From: Glycine soja
Taxonomy: Eukaryota > Streptophyta > Magnoliopsida > Fabales > Fabaceae
Assembly (NCBI RefSeq): GCF_004193775.1
Contig: NC_041019.1
Location: 50,381,928 to 50,445,927 of the forward strand
Direction of reading: 5' to 3'
DNA: 64,000 nt
In this document: positions 38,520 to 51,930 of the stretch, piece after piece
Position numbering within the stretch: position 1 is the first letter of the stretch
Layout: every line of letters begins with the position of its first letter
Made by a program: the position numbers and the translations under genes
Notes under the pieces: generated by a model
Database searches by the model: none
What the model was told of the DNA's origin: nothing
Seen by the model: the letters and a program-made list of their open reading frames with translations, nothing else

Positions 38520-39965
38520 CCCTTAAGCTTTTAGCTTTTATGATCTTTCAATGTATTTCATGAGTTATAAGTTCTTTATATCTTTTGATGAACTTTGAGT
38601 ACCCTTGAGTTCATGTCTTTAAGTAGTTGTGCGTGCGTGCATCTTCATTTAATCTTTGATGACATTTAGCTTGAATTTTTCACTTAGATGTTTCTTTATC
38701 TATTTTGATGTTTGATATGCATTTGACATGTGTTTGAATGCATTTTATAGGCTATTGTCGATATTTGCATGTGTTTGTTTGTGTTCATATTTGTTTATAT
38801 TGTTCATTTTATCATACTCTTTGTGGTATCTTTGTTGGGTATTCTTGATACTCTTGCACTACTACATTTGTTATATTATATTTAACATGTTTGTTTGTAC
38901 ATTGTTTGGTTTGATAATCAATACTCTTTGTAGTTATTTGGATATTTGATTGTATCTTTAGTTAGATACCTTTATAAGACAGTTTGCTTATGATGATTAG
39001 ATATCATAATTTGATGTATTTCACCTTTTTTTTATTGTTATATCTCTTACTTTGATACCTTACTAGATGGTTTTTATGTTTGAGATTAGTTGGATATTTT
39101 GATTGATCTTATATTTGGATGCTTTGTTGTTTCTAAGTGCTCTGATATTTGACATTTTGATTATGTTTTTATTGAGAATCTTTATTATTTATTATGATTA
39201 ATTATTTCTTATAATTGATGATACACATTATGTTTTGATGCTATATGCACTATGTTCTTACCTCGATTATTGTTTCTTTTTGCTAAAATAAAAGATGTTT
39301 TTCTTGCAACAATGCTGCTTTGATACCTTTTGCTCTAATGATAAGTGCTGTTTAAACTTTGAAATTAGATATTTTGATCGTATCTCTTGTTTTTAGCACT
39401 TTTATTCGATTTACGTGTATATGGATCCAATATTTTTATAGTGTGGATATTATCTTAGTCTTATTTGCTTGTTATGACCTTTATTTCTTGTGCATTTAGT
39501 ATTTTATTTGATATCATTTTTTTGATAATGACAAAGGAAGAGAAAGGTCTTGTGTTTTTTTGTCTTGCATGAATGCACACATTAAAGAGGATCGAAAATA
39601 CATTTTCTAGTTCCTGCAAGCTTTGTCATCAAGCTAGCCTTATCACCCTTGTTGCATTCAAATTGAAAGTGGCTTTTCAATGAATTGTTTGAAAGCTTTG
39701 GCATAATAAAAATGCGGGTATATTGTTGACATGTTTGAGGGTGTAGTTTCTTAAACTTCAAAATTGTTACTTGTTTAAGTCTTTAGTTTTGATTATTCCA
39801 ATTCCATATTCTCTTTCAATATTTCATTTGAGTTGTAATTTGTTTATATCATTTGATAAACATTGAGTGCCCCCTGCTTTGTTTCTTTAAGTAGTTGTAC
39901 GTGCATCTTCATTTAATCTTTGATGGCATTTAGCATGAGTCTCACTTAAATGTTTCTATGGTTTT
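38520..39965. repeat. direct repeat pair about 1.27 kb apart; probable retroelement relic
   Basis: Sequence around 38544-38690 recurs at about 39811-39950. The shared core AAGTAGTTGT...CATCTTCATTTAATC lies at 38621 and 39889, offset 1268 bp. The space between is T-rich with many 'tttgatatttgat' words and a purine tract near 'gataatgacaaaggaagag', reminiscent of the polypurine region of Sirevirus-type copia elements. AAAGGGGGCTGAATTCC precedes the first copy. No coding domain survives, so the call is tentative. Confidence 0.4.
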
Positions 39966-39972
39966 GATTTAA

Positions 39973-40328
39973 ATATGCTTTAAAATTACATTTGAGAATA
40001 CAAAGTATTAGAATACTTGCAGAGTAGTATTATAATACTAAAAAGAGCTGCTTTTTTATTTTCTAAAAAATTATTTGAATACTTGAAAAGGTATTCAAAT
40101 ACTTTGTAGAGAAATTTGTCTCTAATTTCCTAATACAAGTATTCAAATAATTCAGAGTATTCTAATACTCTAAACTGAAAAGTATCAAAATACTCCCAAA
40201 AGCATTTGAATACTTTATGCTAGATTAGAAAAATATAAATTACGAATTTGGTTGCAAAAATTAATAATCTTTAAACAGAATTATCATTTTAGCTAGCAAG
40301 TATTTTCAAATGTAATTTTAAAACATAT
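39973..40328. mobile_element. MITE with 29-bp terminal inverted repeats and palindromic interior
   Basis: The termini 39973-40001 and 40300-40328 are inverted copies with 27 of 29 positions matching (core TAAAATTACATTTG). The 300-bp interior holds at least six variants of the palindrome AGTATTNNAATACT (for example near 40005, 40025, 40095, 40140, 40160 and 40185). No coding sequence is present. No target-site duplication could be fixed. Confidence 0.65.
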
Positions 40329-41276
40329 AAACAGTATTATTAATAAATATTTTCATTAAAGTTTCATATATTTATTAATTTAAATTATCAAATTTTTTAA
40401 TTAAACCCCTATTAATATTGTTGGTTTAATCTCAATTAGTCAAATTGTAGTTAATGTTAACGTTTACGGTTAATATATATAATCATATGTATTTCCTTCT
40501 ATCTTATAATGAACCCTTGCTAAAATGTTTTCAGTAATGGACTATTTTATTGGGTAAGTTAGTTATTCAATAAGAAAATAAATTAAATATGCATTACTTT
40601 TTATTTTCTTTTCATGTGTTATTGTTATTCCAAATTTTTAAGAATTAACACATTGTTGATCAAGGTGAAGTTGGACTTGATTTTTTTAAATAAGATATTA
40701 AATTTAAATTTTATAGATAAAAAAAAATTGATTGATAAAAATTATATTAAGTTTGAGCTTTGTAGATAGGTGGCTTCTTGCATGGGAAAGTGGAATAGAT
40801 CCTCCACCATAAATCATAAGAAACTTTTTTTCCCTTAGATACATTTGTAAGTCAATAGATGTTCAAGATACTGCTATCTCAATTATAGAGAATTGTTTTT
40901 TTTATATCAACAAAAAAATATTTTTTCCTTCAAAAATCATTATCGAAACATTTTCTCACAAAAACGAAATTAATATCACTCTATCAACATAAAACCAAGA
41001 ACATAAGAATTCAAAATATACAATGAAGGTCTCGCCACTCCAACACTATTGAACATTTCTGCGATTTTATTTGCATACAATTACATTTTCATTGGCATCG
41101 ATTTTTGTTTTTTCTTATTTTCTTTCTATTCTATTTTACCCTTCCATCTTCATCACTTACACCCTCCCCCTTCCATTTTCTTGCTTCGTTGAAACTTGAA
41201 AATCAAAGTAATGTCAAATCTAAATATAAAGCAAACACCATAAAATCTTGAACCATATATAATGTAAAAATCCAGT

Positions 41277-41717
41277 TTGATCCGGTCGGGTTGGATCGGT
41301 CTAACCGAGATTTGGTGACATAACCAAATCAGTTTGATTATTAGACCGGTCATGCATCTGGTCTAAAATGACCCGGCCAGACCCGATCGATTTGGGGTAA
41401 ATCGGTGACTCAAACCAGTTTTTAAAACCCGTTTTGCGTAAAAAAAACAAAAAAAATACTCCAAAAAAATAACAAGACTTATGTAATTATGTTATTGAAT
41501 TATTATTTATTGATTTGTGTTATCAATTTTAATATTTCAATTGTTATTTTGAATTTTGATATATGAATGAACTTTCTTAATTAAATAATATTAGTTATAT
41601 ATTTATATATAATAGATACATATTTAATTTTAAATTTTTAATATATAATGAATCAAATCGAACCAACTACTGATCCACTGGATCAATGACCCACTACCTC
41701 AACCGGATCAAGATCGA
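41277..41717. repeat. MITE-like element with GATCCGGT ends
   Basis: TTTGATCCGGTCGGGTTGG on the left and, on the other strand, CTTGATCCGGTTGAGGTAG on the right form opposed ends about 440 bp apart. CCGGTCGGGTT, GACCCGGCC and GACCCGATCGA-type words make it locally GC-rich. Similar 'gacccggt' repeats are widespread in dicot genomes. The class is unassigned. Confidence 0.45.
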
Positions 41718-41719
41718 AT

Positions 41720-44700
41720 TTCATAATTTTTTCTTTGATCCCAATGTCTTGCTGGTTCGCAGTGTGAATCAAAGGGGAAAAAAAAGGTTCGTGAGAGAGA
41801 AACCTATAAAAAAAAAAACAATTGTATGGTATTTTATTTTTCCATCCAACTCTCCATTTTAATTGTACTACTGGAAAATGTTTTTGCATTGCGTGAGACT
41901 TAAGGGGTAGAAATTAACCAACTTGTAGATAAACATGTGACTCAAAAGAAAGAATGTACTAAAGTTGATTAGTCGTTAAATTATCCGTTATAAATTTAAT
42001 TATTGATAAAATTGATAAATATTATATATTATTAATATTATGATGATAAAAAATTATCTTTTAACATTTTTTTATATTGAAATTTCCAACGAGGAATCGA
42101 AGTGGTTTAAGTATCTTGCATACTGATAGACTTCTAATCGACTTTTTTTTTAAGATTTATTTATTTTTTTAGTTGCTGGCCTGCCGGAAATCTTCCTCGC
42201 CCAATGATAAAAAAATTTCAGTTTTAATTATCAGAGTTTTCTTTAACGAAAATATGAAAGAGTCTCACTAATTAGCAAGTTACCTAATTTGTTAAGAAAG
42301 TTAAAAAAATATAGATATTTAATAAATATTAAAATTAACGAAATTAATTGTATTTTTATTAAACTATTTAAAGTTTATACTACATATTTTCTTTTTTTTA
42401 TTTATCTTTTAAGTTGTTATGTATAAATCAAGAAATAGAATAAATTTTCTTGATTCTTCTAAAATAATTGTAAAAAGTTTTATTTTATATTTTTTTACAC
42501 TTCACAATAAATAAATGTATAAATTAATTAAAGATTATGAGACAAATGAAGATATAATTGATAAAATAGTAATTGATGTCATGTTAAAATTTATAAACAG
42601 AAATATATAAATAGAAATCAAAACTTTCTTAAAATTCGACAATTAAGAAACGGAGGCAACTATACGCTGCATAACATGTACAAAAATAATTAATATCCGT
42701 GACGAGCGATCATTTCAGGAATAAATAAATAGTATTTCATTCATAAAAAAAATTATTTGACATTGATTACGCTACTTCATTAATTTCGAAATGTAAGTTT
42801 ATGGTTTATTTCATTTATAATTTATTCCTTAACTTTTTTTTTTCCGCCAGATTTAACGAGTCTCATTTAATTTTTTTTCTTTTTTAAAATAATTAATTTA
42901 ATTCTTGTAATATTTTTTTTTTCTTTTCCATGTTATTCTCCGGTAGCAAGGATACATATGATTTAAAGCATTTTGCCGGCTCTGACAATTTCATTCCTAT
43001 ATTATAAAAATAATCAATTTAATCCACAAATATTATGTAAATGTAAAGATAATTTAGTGTGCTAACTGAATTATTCCCATTTTTATTAACGCTTTTGGTG
43101 ACGTAACACATGAAAGACGATGGAGCAAATTCAAGTGACAAAAGTGATCTCTAAGCGTTGGTGTAGATATTTATATGGATCTATAGGGATCAAATTGTTA
43201 ATTCTGTCTTTTTGTTTTTAGGATAACCAATGACAAGTGTCCATTGATTGACTATCCATTTTTTCTTTTTGTTGTATTAATTTGTTTGTTTTGCTGATTA
43301 ATGCCATTAATTTGTTTGATTTTTTTATTGTTGTTTTCTTGAATCTGAGTTATTTTCAAGTGCATAAATTGATTTGGACTTCGGAGGATTTGAAATTTAA
43401 AATTAATTGGTTAAGAGATTTCTTAATTTTCAGTTAATACTCCTAATTTCTAAATTTGGGGTTTTGAGGTTTAAAATTTATAATTAATTCGTATGTGCAT
43501 TTAGAATAAAATTGAAGAATAATTAATTCCTATAATTAACATGAATTATTTTATCATTAAGTTATATTTATTAGATACCATTTTGTCATTGGATAAAAAC
43601 GTATTGACACAAAATTTGGAAGAATAACCTTCTTAAAATATCTATTATCTTCTTAAATTTAAAAATCAATAATGAAATATTTTTTTATTGACAATCTAGT
43701 AAAGAAATTGTTAGCTAACATGAAACGTCTCTTGCACTCATCATGGATTTGTCAAGTTAGCATCAATATGACACATATGTACTTATAATTTGACAATCAG
43801 ATCAAATTGTCACAAATTTGTGTGTTTGTAAATTAAAGTAATCATTTTTATAGTATAGGAACAAAATAGTTAATGCTTGCAAAATGTAAGGACTACAATG
43901 GGCATTTACCCAAAAAAATGTTGTTATTCATCTCTTAGTTTCCTATTCATTTTGTTTATTAAGTACCTATTTAATTAATTCAAAAAATTAGGATCAAATA
44001 ATAAATTTATAGATTATATCAAATTCAAATTATGATATAGTTAAAATATAAAGAGAAAAATGACACTTAAACCTTCAAAATAGGAGACTAACAAAAAAGA
44101 CTAATACACATAAAATTTTGAAAATATCAACTTGAAAAACACGAACCAAATAAAGAGCACACGATATTTAATTTAGAGGAATGAATAATATATTTAATTC
44201 ACAAATTAATTTATAACTGAATAATTTTGGCAGATATTAGTTTGAAATTATATAGAATTCAAGTTTATTCGTTTCTATCAAAATGGAAATCAACATATCA
44301 ATTTTATTCATTCACGTACGGTAATTCACAATCTCGACCAGTTAAGTAGAAAAGACCAGTATTTTATTGTAAAAAACGAGAGTAGAAAAAGACATTTGTT
44401 TTTTTAAAACCAATCGAACATTCATAGCTTCTTCACTTCCCTTTTTGTAACTTGCATATTCAATTCATATTCACAACCCAACATATCTTAACACCAAATT
44501 AAGAGAACCAACACACAAGCATTCATATATCATAACTCCCAGTCTAAGCATTTTGCATTTTGCATTTTGAAACAAGGGTTTGTCTAATTAATTTATCCTA
44601 AATAAAAATAGGATTAAATAATAGATGCTTAATGCAATTCTTCATGTACTGAAAGATAATTAATACATTTTCTTAACTACATCAATCATTCACGATGGGA

Positions 44701-45300
44701 TTATTTAACCCTATTTTTACTGAGATAAATTGACAACCCCTTTCAAGTTTCAGCAATATGTAATTGTGTGATTGAAATTAATAAGAAACCGATCATAAAA
44801 GGAGAGTTCGCTCCTTTGCCCTCACGCAGCTTAAAAGTTAAAACAAGCAATGGCCAAAATACATATCCATTCTCCTTGACTCTCTCTCTCTCTCTTCTCT
44901 CTCTATACATACATATAATAATGGTTCTTCACTTTGGTTTTGGCTCAGTTACAAAAACCTCTATTATGATTACATCATCTCTTGGTCCAAATTCAAAGCT
45001 TCCCCTCCCAATACATACCTTGCACTCACATGATACCAACTGGGAGAAGTGTTAAGTGTGCGTGTTTTGGAGAGAGAAAGGGGGAAAAAGGGCATGCGTT
45101 TTTGTTGAATGAATTCACTATCACGAGAGGAATGAGGACAAAAGAGGAAAAGTGAAGCAGTTTTGAGGAAAATAGTAAGCTACATTAGGTTATATCTCAT
45201 GTTTTTCTTCACGCAAACAGCTAAATGTGGAGGTTAAGCTTTTGCTCCTTCGCGTGGCTTTTAAGACTTCTTCGTTCCCTATTAAATCCTCTCATTAAAT
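41720..45300. other. intergenic region upstream of the LOB-domain gene
   Basis: No exon is supported. The left 2.7 kb is AT-rich. From about 44400 composition rises toward the LOB gene, with a (CT)n tract at about 44880-44905 and CT-rich leader sequence at 45340-45410. The ATG frame at 44768-45055 crosses the CT tract and has no similarity, so it is probably promoter DNA. Confidence 0.45.
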
Positions 45301-45520
45301 TACCATAGCCCCACAAAAAACGTATCCTAGTTAAATTCATTCCTACAAACACCACCGTCCGTTCTTGTTCTTCCTTTTCCTTCTTCTCTCCCTCTTTCCA
45401 TAAGGCTATGAGTCTAACAAAATCCTAACTCTATAACCTAATCATTTCATACCTTTCAATTCAACACCTTTCTTAAGGTATAGCCATTAAAACAAAATTG
45501 TATAATAATTCTCATTAATC

Positions 45521-45835
45521 ATGAGTAGTGGTAACGGAGGTGGTGGTGGTGGTAGTAGTAGTGGTACTGGTAGCCCTTGTGGAGCTTGCAAGTTCTTAAG
45601 GAGAAAGTGTGTTTCGGGTTGTATCTTTGCTCCGTACTTTGATTCGGAGCAAGGTACAAGCCATTTTGCTGCGGTGCACAAGGTTTTTGGGGCCAGCAAT
45701 GTGTCCAAGCTCCTTCTTAGCATTCCAGTGCATAGGAGGCTTGATACGGTCATCACCATTTGTTATGAAGCACAATCAAGGATCAGAGATCCTGTTTATG
45801 GCTGTGTTGCCCACATCTTTGCCCTTCAGCAACAG
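45521..45835 (+). CDS. LOB-domain (LBD16/29-like) transcription factor, first exon; second exon not found
   Basis: The exon encodes 105 residues. A Gly/Ser-rich leader is followed by the LOB zinc-finger-like block C20-x2-C23-x6-C30-x3-C34 ([11 protein letters not shown]), the GAS block with [18 protein letters not shown], and the DPVYGC segment ending IFALQQQ. Class I LBD proteins of this type act in the nucleus downstream of auxin, for example in lateral root initiation. The exon stops at a good donor (CAACAG|GTAATC), the normal intron position. The usual second exon (leucine-zipper-like LX6LX3LX6L helix plus C-terminal region) is not recognisable in the next 3.4 kb. Residues normally reading HDRCEAV here read HRRLDTV, an unusual change in a conserved stretch. 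It may be a young pseudogene, a short protein, or a gene with a divergent second exon. Confidence 0.82.
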
Positions 45836-47264
45836 GTAATCATAGATTAATTAATTATTGGTTTTGATAATAACTTCTGATAGAATTATGATTAAACATG
45901 TTTTTGTAACATAAAGATGAAGATGTTTTCCTAGCTAGCATATGCATTATATATTTGTTGTTTAATTGTTTGCTTTTAATTTGGCTATCTTAATTATCAG
46001 TTTTTCTTTTCCCCGCACACTAAGCTAACCAAGTTAACCAGGGGAATCATAGAACTGGTATGCGTTTTCAAGACTTATTTATACTCCATTTTTTTTAGAC
46101 AAATAAGCTTATTCGCAACAAAAGGAAAAATACAATTTGATCGAAATAAGATCAAACTGGTGAATGCGAGTATAAAACCTAGAAGCCTCAGCAAGAGAAG
46201 ACTTATTTTTACTCCATTTTTCTTATTGACTACAGAATGATCAGTATCATAATTAGATTATTTTTAGACTATTTAATTTATATGAAATTACTGGAAACCG
46301 CTAATTAAACAATGATACATGCATGACTCATATGTAACGTCCCAAATTTATTTTGTTTTGTTTGCTAGCCAATAAAGTGAAACCAGTAAAGTGAAAACTG
46401 ATCTAGATAAGCCTCGTTTTGTGTTCACATAAGACTTGGATGGTTTTGAATCTCATTTTGAAACCACAAAACAATGGAAAAGAAAGAAATGAGTTATTAT
46501 TATTATTTTATTGAAGTCAGTGTAGCTTGTGAGTTTCTAAATGAAACTGCAAGGAGATGGAACTCATCAATATATAAAATATTAGTGAATTTATTTTTTG
46601 TTTTATTTTTTATCATAAGGAGAGTGCCTCCCAATCTTTCAACAAAGATTTTGCAATTTGCATATTTGTTGTAGTAGCAAGTGGTTTGTTACCTCTGAAA
46701 GAGGAACAAAAGTGAGGTTTAGGGAAGAGGAAAATAAGGGTAGGGTTCGCCAAGCCATGGAAATAAGGAAGACAGTCTTTATGCATTTCAATGAAATCCA
46801 TAACTCTTATTTATTTAACAAATGATGTGGTCGGCTGTTACATAAATGGGTAGTCTATGGCATGGGCCATTACTTCCTTGGTTCTTGCAGGTTTTGGGGA
46901 GATGGTCGGTTAGTTCAGGGGTTAAATTAAGCAATTTGATAAAGAAAATTAAAATAAATATTTTTGTCCCTAGCTATCTTTTTGTAAAATTAAATGACCA
47001 TGACAAAACAAGGTTTTTAGAAACTCACATCCATTCTCAATATAATATATTTCTATTATAGAAGTTATATTTAGACAATAAACGGTTAAATCTTAACACA
47101 TGACTATCTCAATTTTTTCTCCCACCTGAGTGGATCTTCCAGATACATAATCTGTGTAAATGAGCTATGCTGTGATCTCTAAAAATGTATAAGGCGTGTT
47201 TTAGGATAACCGATCGATGATCCTTCATCCATTACAGTTAGATGTATAATAATACATTTTTTAT

Positions 47265-47316
<52 letters not shown>

Positions 47317-48990
47317 TAATAAACTAACTTGTTATATTCATAGTGGATCATAAGTTGTCTAACACTCCAATTAATGGACTACCCTATATATAACCATCTT
47401 TGATTCACACATAGAAGTTATTTGTCTAGCTCCATATAGGTGGGAAAAAATCTCCCTTTTTACCTCATTTTCTTTAGAATAGTGTTATAAGATTGGGACT
47501 GTAGCTTGATAACTAGTGAAAGGAAGAAAACACATACATAATACATATATTGTCCAACATATATTGTCCACCATATAAGCTCGTAGAGTGTTTCAAAAGA
47601 TGATTTACTAAATTGTGAATAATAAGATCTTAGTAATTTTTTTTATATTTTCTCATAATTTTTTATTATTTTTGAAGTCACACATATTAATCCGTTATCT
47701 CTGACTATTTATAAGAATCTAGGGCCTTAAAATATGGTTTCGTAGAAGGAAGTTTTTCTTAATTCCTTTTGCAGTAATCTACTTTGGTTTGTAGTTTTTT
47801 TTTATCTCACTTATGCTGTAACACAGTAGGGAAAGAAACGAGTTATAAATAATTTGGGTTGACTTTCTAGTGAGACTAATTTAGAATTTTATCATATAAT
47901 AAAAAAATGTTAAAAAGAAAATACTGTTAGCATTTCAGAATAAATTTTTGTCTCTAGTATATATATGTACTTGACTATCATGCAAGTACTCTCTATCTCT
48001 ATCTTAGAAATCAAAGATTTGATTGTTATATTATAAGTAGCTAATCTTTGTCCTCTAATACATATTAGTCATTGTTAGAAATGTATTAGTATTGAAATTA
48101 TTTCGTGAAAAATGCTAATTTTTTAAAAGAACTATATTGTTTTCTTCCTTCAAGCTTAATCATGTTAATTTGTTTATTTTCCGAAGCCACTTCGTTTGTA
48201 CAAAACTCTTGCTTATATATCCTCTAGAAGTTTGTTTAAAGTTACGCTTTCATACTTACATTATTATTATGGAGAGAGAAATATTGTTTCATTTATAATT
48301 AATTTTGTCTTTCTCTATTTTTCTATTTGAAGAAAAAATTTCGTGAAAGGAAATTATTATTATTATTATTCATGTAAAGGGGAAATTTTAGCATAAAACG
48401 GTTAGAGAGAAAGATGCGTGTTGACACAATAAAATAAAAAAACACAAATATACAATGAGTGTCTGATCTAGAAAAAGAGTGATGATATAGGAATCTTTAT
48501 GTATCAAATACTTTATCATTAACATTTATTAGTTTTTAATTTTATTTTCATATTACATCATATTTTTATCTTACATATAGGTGTTAAATAACATTGTGTA
48601 CACCAATATTTTTTCCGAAAATAAAATAATGTCGTAGAAATTTATTGTAATTGATTTCTAAAATATAAAAAACAAGTTAGTACACCATCAAATAAAGGAC
48701 CAAAATAAATCTTTTAAAAGATAAATGACCAAAACAAGTTTTAGTTAAAAAAAAATAAAGGACAAAAAATATTATTTTATCTATAATTTATTTGTATCTC
48801 TTTTCTTTATGTATCAAATAAATATTCCTTATTTTATTTGAATGTAGCCAGTTTTGTGCAGATAAAATGAAAGGCATGGTCATCACACCTTTCCTAATGG
48901 AAGTTCTTCATTGCCTAAGGTTAGATCGCAACAGGTTTTCATGGCTCATCTTCCTTTCCATCTTTGCCATATATTTCAAAATACTAATTA
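45836..48990. other. LOB intron or intergenic DNA, no second exon identified
   Basis: A roughly 24-bp phrase (AGACTTATTT-TACTCCATTTTT) occurs twice, near 46069 and 46198, flanking a 100-bp insert. A long AT microsatellite lies at 47268-47311. A frame at 48867-49070 preceded by an acceptor-like tgtgcag is unexplained. Nothing matches the LBD coiled-coil exon. Confidence 0.4.
47268..47311. repeat. (AT)n microsatellite
   Basis: About 22 AT units, the longest simple repeat in the window. Confidence 0.9.
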
Positions 48991-49715
48991 TGTATAAAAA
49001 CAAATACCCGAAAGAATCTGGAATTTCTACATATAGAAACATAAATATATACGTAGATCTGTCAATTTAACCCCTGTAAATATTAGATTCTTGCAAGCTT
49101 TCACTGTTCCCCGAAAAAAGCATATGTAATATAGCATCGTTGTATTTTACAAAGTTCACAGAAAAAATGGCATTGGTTACAGAAACATCAAAGGGTAAAT
49201 CAACATCATCACAATCACAACACCAATTGCAAGAAAAATGTCTAAATTAAAATAAAATTACTATTGCATAGTATTTACTTACCTGAGAAAGTCCCACAAT
49301 GTTGTAACCCTGACCTAGATCACTCATCTTCTTTACCTATAGAATAAGATGGAAACAAAAACTCATGCAAAAGCAAATTATGATTAAACTACTGGAACAG
49401 AAAATTACCAAAGTTCACCACCTTCTCACAGGCAATAGATGTCTGCATGGACAGAGTAAATAGATGGTTACTAAATTGTCAAACACCAAACATCAGCATC
49501 ATGGAAACACAACATTCAAGAATCACCTGTTTTAATAGAGGCTTAGTCCAAGAATCCCAGGATCCATTTCCAATTTCTCTACAGATAGATCAAGTACATA
49601 TAACATTAAGGATTTATTATTATCTTTAATGAAATATTCTTTCAGGGTAAAAGAAGTGCTCAAGTAAAATATCTACTTTTCACGTTATTAAAGAACAAAG
49701 GTGATAACATTTGTT

Positions 49716-49716
49716 A

Positions 49717-49754
<38 letters not shown>
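49716..49754. repeat. (TA)n microsatellite, interrupted
   Basis: TA units with one TACATA interruption, inside a thioesterase intron. Confidence 0.85.
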
Positions 49755-50279
49755 ATTATTTTCAGATATATTCCAAAATATTTTGCACAACTTCCTCCTA
49801 CACCTAACAGATAGGAACCAAGATTACTATTTACTAGGCCCTTATTATGATTTAGGATAAGGACTTACAACCAAATGGTAAATACTGCTCAAACAAATGT
49901 AATAAATATCAAGAAATTTAGCAAAAACGTACAAGCAGTATCCTGGTGAACCAGACCACTTGCTTAGTTCCTTAATAAAGTTTCTAATGCCCGAATGTTT
50001 GCATGCATCTCCAATACCTGACACAAAGTTTAACCACAAAATTAGTATCTTATGGCTAAGCATCCAACTAATTTGTGTAGATAGATTTGTTTTTGCTATA
50101 CTAAGCTTTAAGATGTACAAAAAAAAAAAGCATTGACATTTGACACCAATCTTGGATCTTTAGCCTATGTCACAATAACAAAAGATAATTTACTTTTTTG
50201 TACCTCATGACAATAAGCATTTCTCTCTCTTATACAAAAAAAAATCATTATTTATTAATTACTCTTTCCTAGGTTTGTT

Positions 50280-50400
50280 TTCTCCACTCCTTCATTAAAA
50301 AATATGTTCACCCTGTGTCACCCCCTCCCAAGAATCAAACCCGAACAAAGAACCTTCTCCAAAAGAAAATTTCACATCCATATTCTCTCCCACTGTTAAT
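50280..50400 (-). mobile_element. possible SINE relic in thioesterase intron 1
   Basis: On the minus strand, GTTCGGGTTTGATTCTTGGG followed by AGGGGGTGACAC resembles the B-box region of plant tRNA-derived SINEs. Neither an A-box nor target duplications could be fixed. Confidence 0.25.
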
Positions 50401-51930
50401 TCATCAACATGAATCATAGTTTTTTCTTAGACTTCATTTTCAAAAGGATAAACTGTGACATCTTTTTTCTGAATTTGAAAAGCAGTAGAATACATGAAAT
50501 ACAACTAATTTTCCAAATCCAAATAATCTGATACGCATGAACATGACTAGACTAGAAGCAAAATTTTCAGGAAAGAAGAAAAAGTTACATGGATCCATTG
50601 GACATCAGTAACTGAATGCCCATTTCAGTATGATAACAAAATGATCAAATTAGAAAGCATGCGACAGAATATTTCATAAGGAATGAAATAAGTGACAACT
50701 AATAATAATGACAATTCTACAGCATAATTCCGTGAATTCTTTTCTTGCTCACATTCTTAAACATAAAAAGATTGAACAACCAACACATGGACAGAGTTAT
50801 ATGACAATTAAAGAAGCATGCAATTGCCCACCATTTCTGATATATAGATTGGTAGAAGACAAGCTTGTTACTTCCTATCTATTGTCTGCAGAAAAGAATT
50901 ATTCTATCATTTTGTGATTCTGAAGAAAGGAACACATGGAGAAATGCAAGAGATAATAGGCTCCAATCTAGTGTCTACAGAAAGGTATTACACTAACACA
51001 CAGTAATGCCAAACCAGTAATTCTGAAGACCTAATATGATTTCCAAAAAATCCAAGAAGACTAAAAATTAAATTTAAGGATAGGCTGGCTAAAAGAAAAT
51101 GGCAAGGTGATATAATATTCTTATTGCAAAGAATTGTAGCCAAATGAAGTCTGAAAAAATATCTATCCACTTCTCCATATCTCATTAGTAAGTAAACAGA
51201 ATCTAGTAAATGGATCAATGTGCTCCATTTTTCATTTGTATTAGTATTTAGTATCAATCAGGCATTTACTGATTTACAGTTAGTAATTTAAGTCCATTAT
51301 TTCATCCTCTACCACTTTCCTTAATCAGAGAGGAGGGCTCAGACCCAAATTTTGACAAATGTAGACAAATTTTTTGTTTCCTGAAGATCAGAAATAAAGG
51401 GTAAGGAAAAAATAAAGCTTGATGTTTCCTCTTAGTTATGATCTCAGCTTTAACTAGGATTTTCCTTCAATTATGTTATTTCCAATTTCAACTACGGTTC
51501 TTAGCCTAATATGCTATCACAACATCAACTCATTACAACATCTTCCAACATAAACAATCAACAATGAAGCACGAAAGCATGGATCGAGTTGACCGAATTC
51601 AACAACCAGTGATAGGAGATAAATAACTCAAGCAGCAAAATAACAAAATTAAGAAATTAAAATAAAACACAAATAAGCAACAATCAACCACAAAAACTGA
51701 TAGGAGCATACTTATATATATCGAAAAATAACTAACAATGAGGAATCACGAGGAGTGTGTGAATTGCGAAAGAAAAGAAATAAACAGCTAGAAAAAGTAG
51801 CTACCATGCAAAACGATGAATGGAACAGATTGTGCTCCGGCGAAGAATAGCGCAAGCGCGAACAGTAGTCTGACGTTAGGCATTTGAAAGGAAGATTGAG
51901 GGTATGTTTGCGAGTGTGATGGAATCGATG

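Larger units (their letters stand above)
49283..51883 (-). pseudogene. palmitoyl-protein thioesterase gene, 3'-truncated (copy 1)
   Basis: Five in-frame exons with GT-AG borders (51883-51805, 50017-49933, 49578-49527, 49442-49422, 49336-49283) encode 97 residues. There is a signal peptide (MPNVRLLFALALFFAGAQS), then VPFIVLHGIGD, a KHSGIRNF...ELSKWSGSPGYC segment, EIGNGSWDSW, IACEKVKKM and GYNIVGLSQ. The last motif is the nucleophile elbow, with Ser96 as the expected catalytic serine. Family members are about 300 residues and remove palmitate from protein cysteines in vacuole/lysosome-type compartments. The next exon (GxxxGRG.VEFCDG), the catalytic Asp and His exons, and the stop are absent down to the LOB gene. 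Homology with copy 2 breaks near 49015. No lesion occurs in the remaining exons and a TATA box is present, so a short transcript is possible. A functional enzyme is not. Confidence 0.85.

Noticed and set aside
45487..45759. Pro-rich antisense frame over the LOB exon
   Set aside because: It is an antisense reading of the Gly-rich leader; the plus strand has the CX2CX6CX3C motif.
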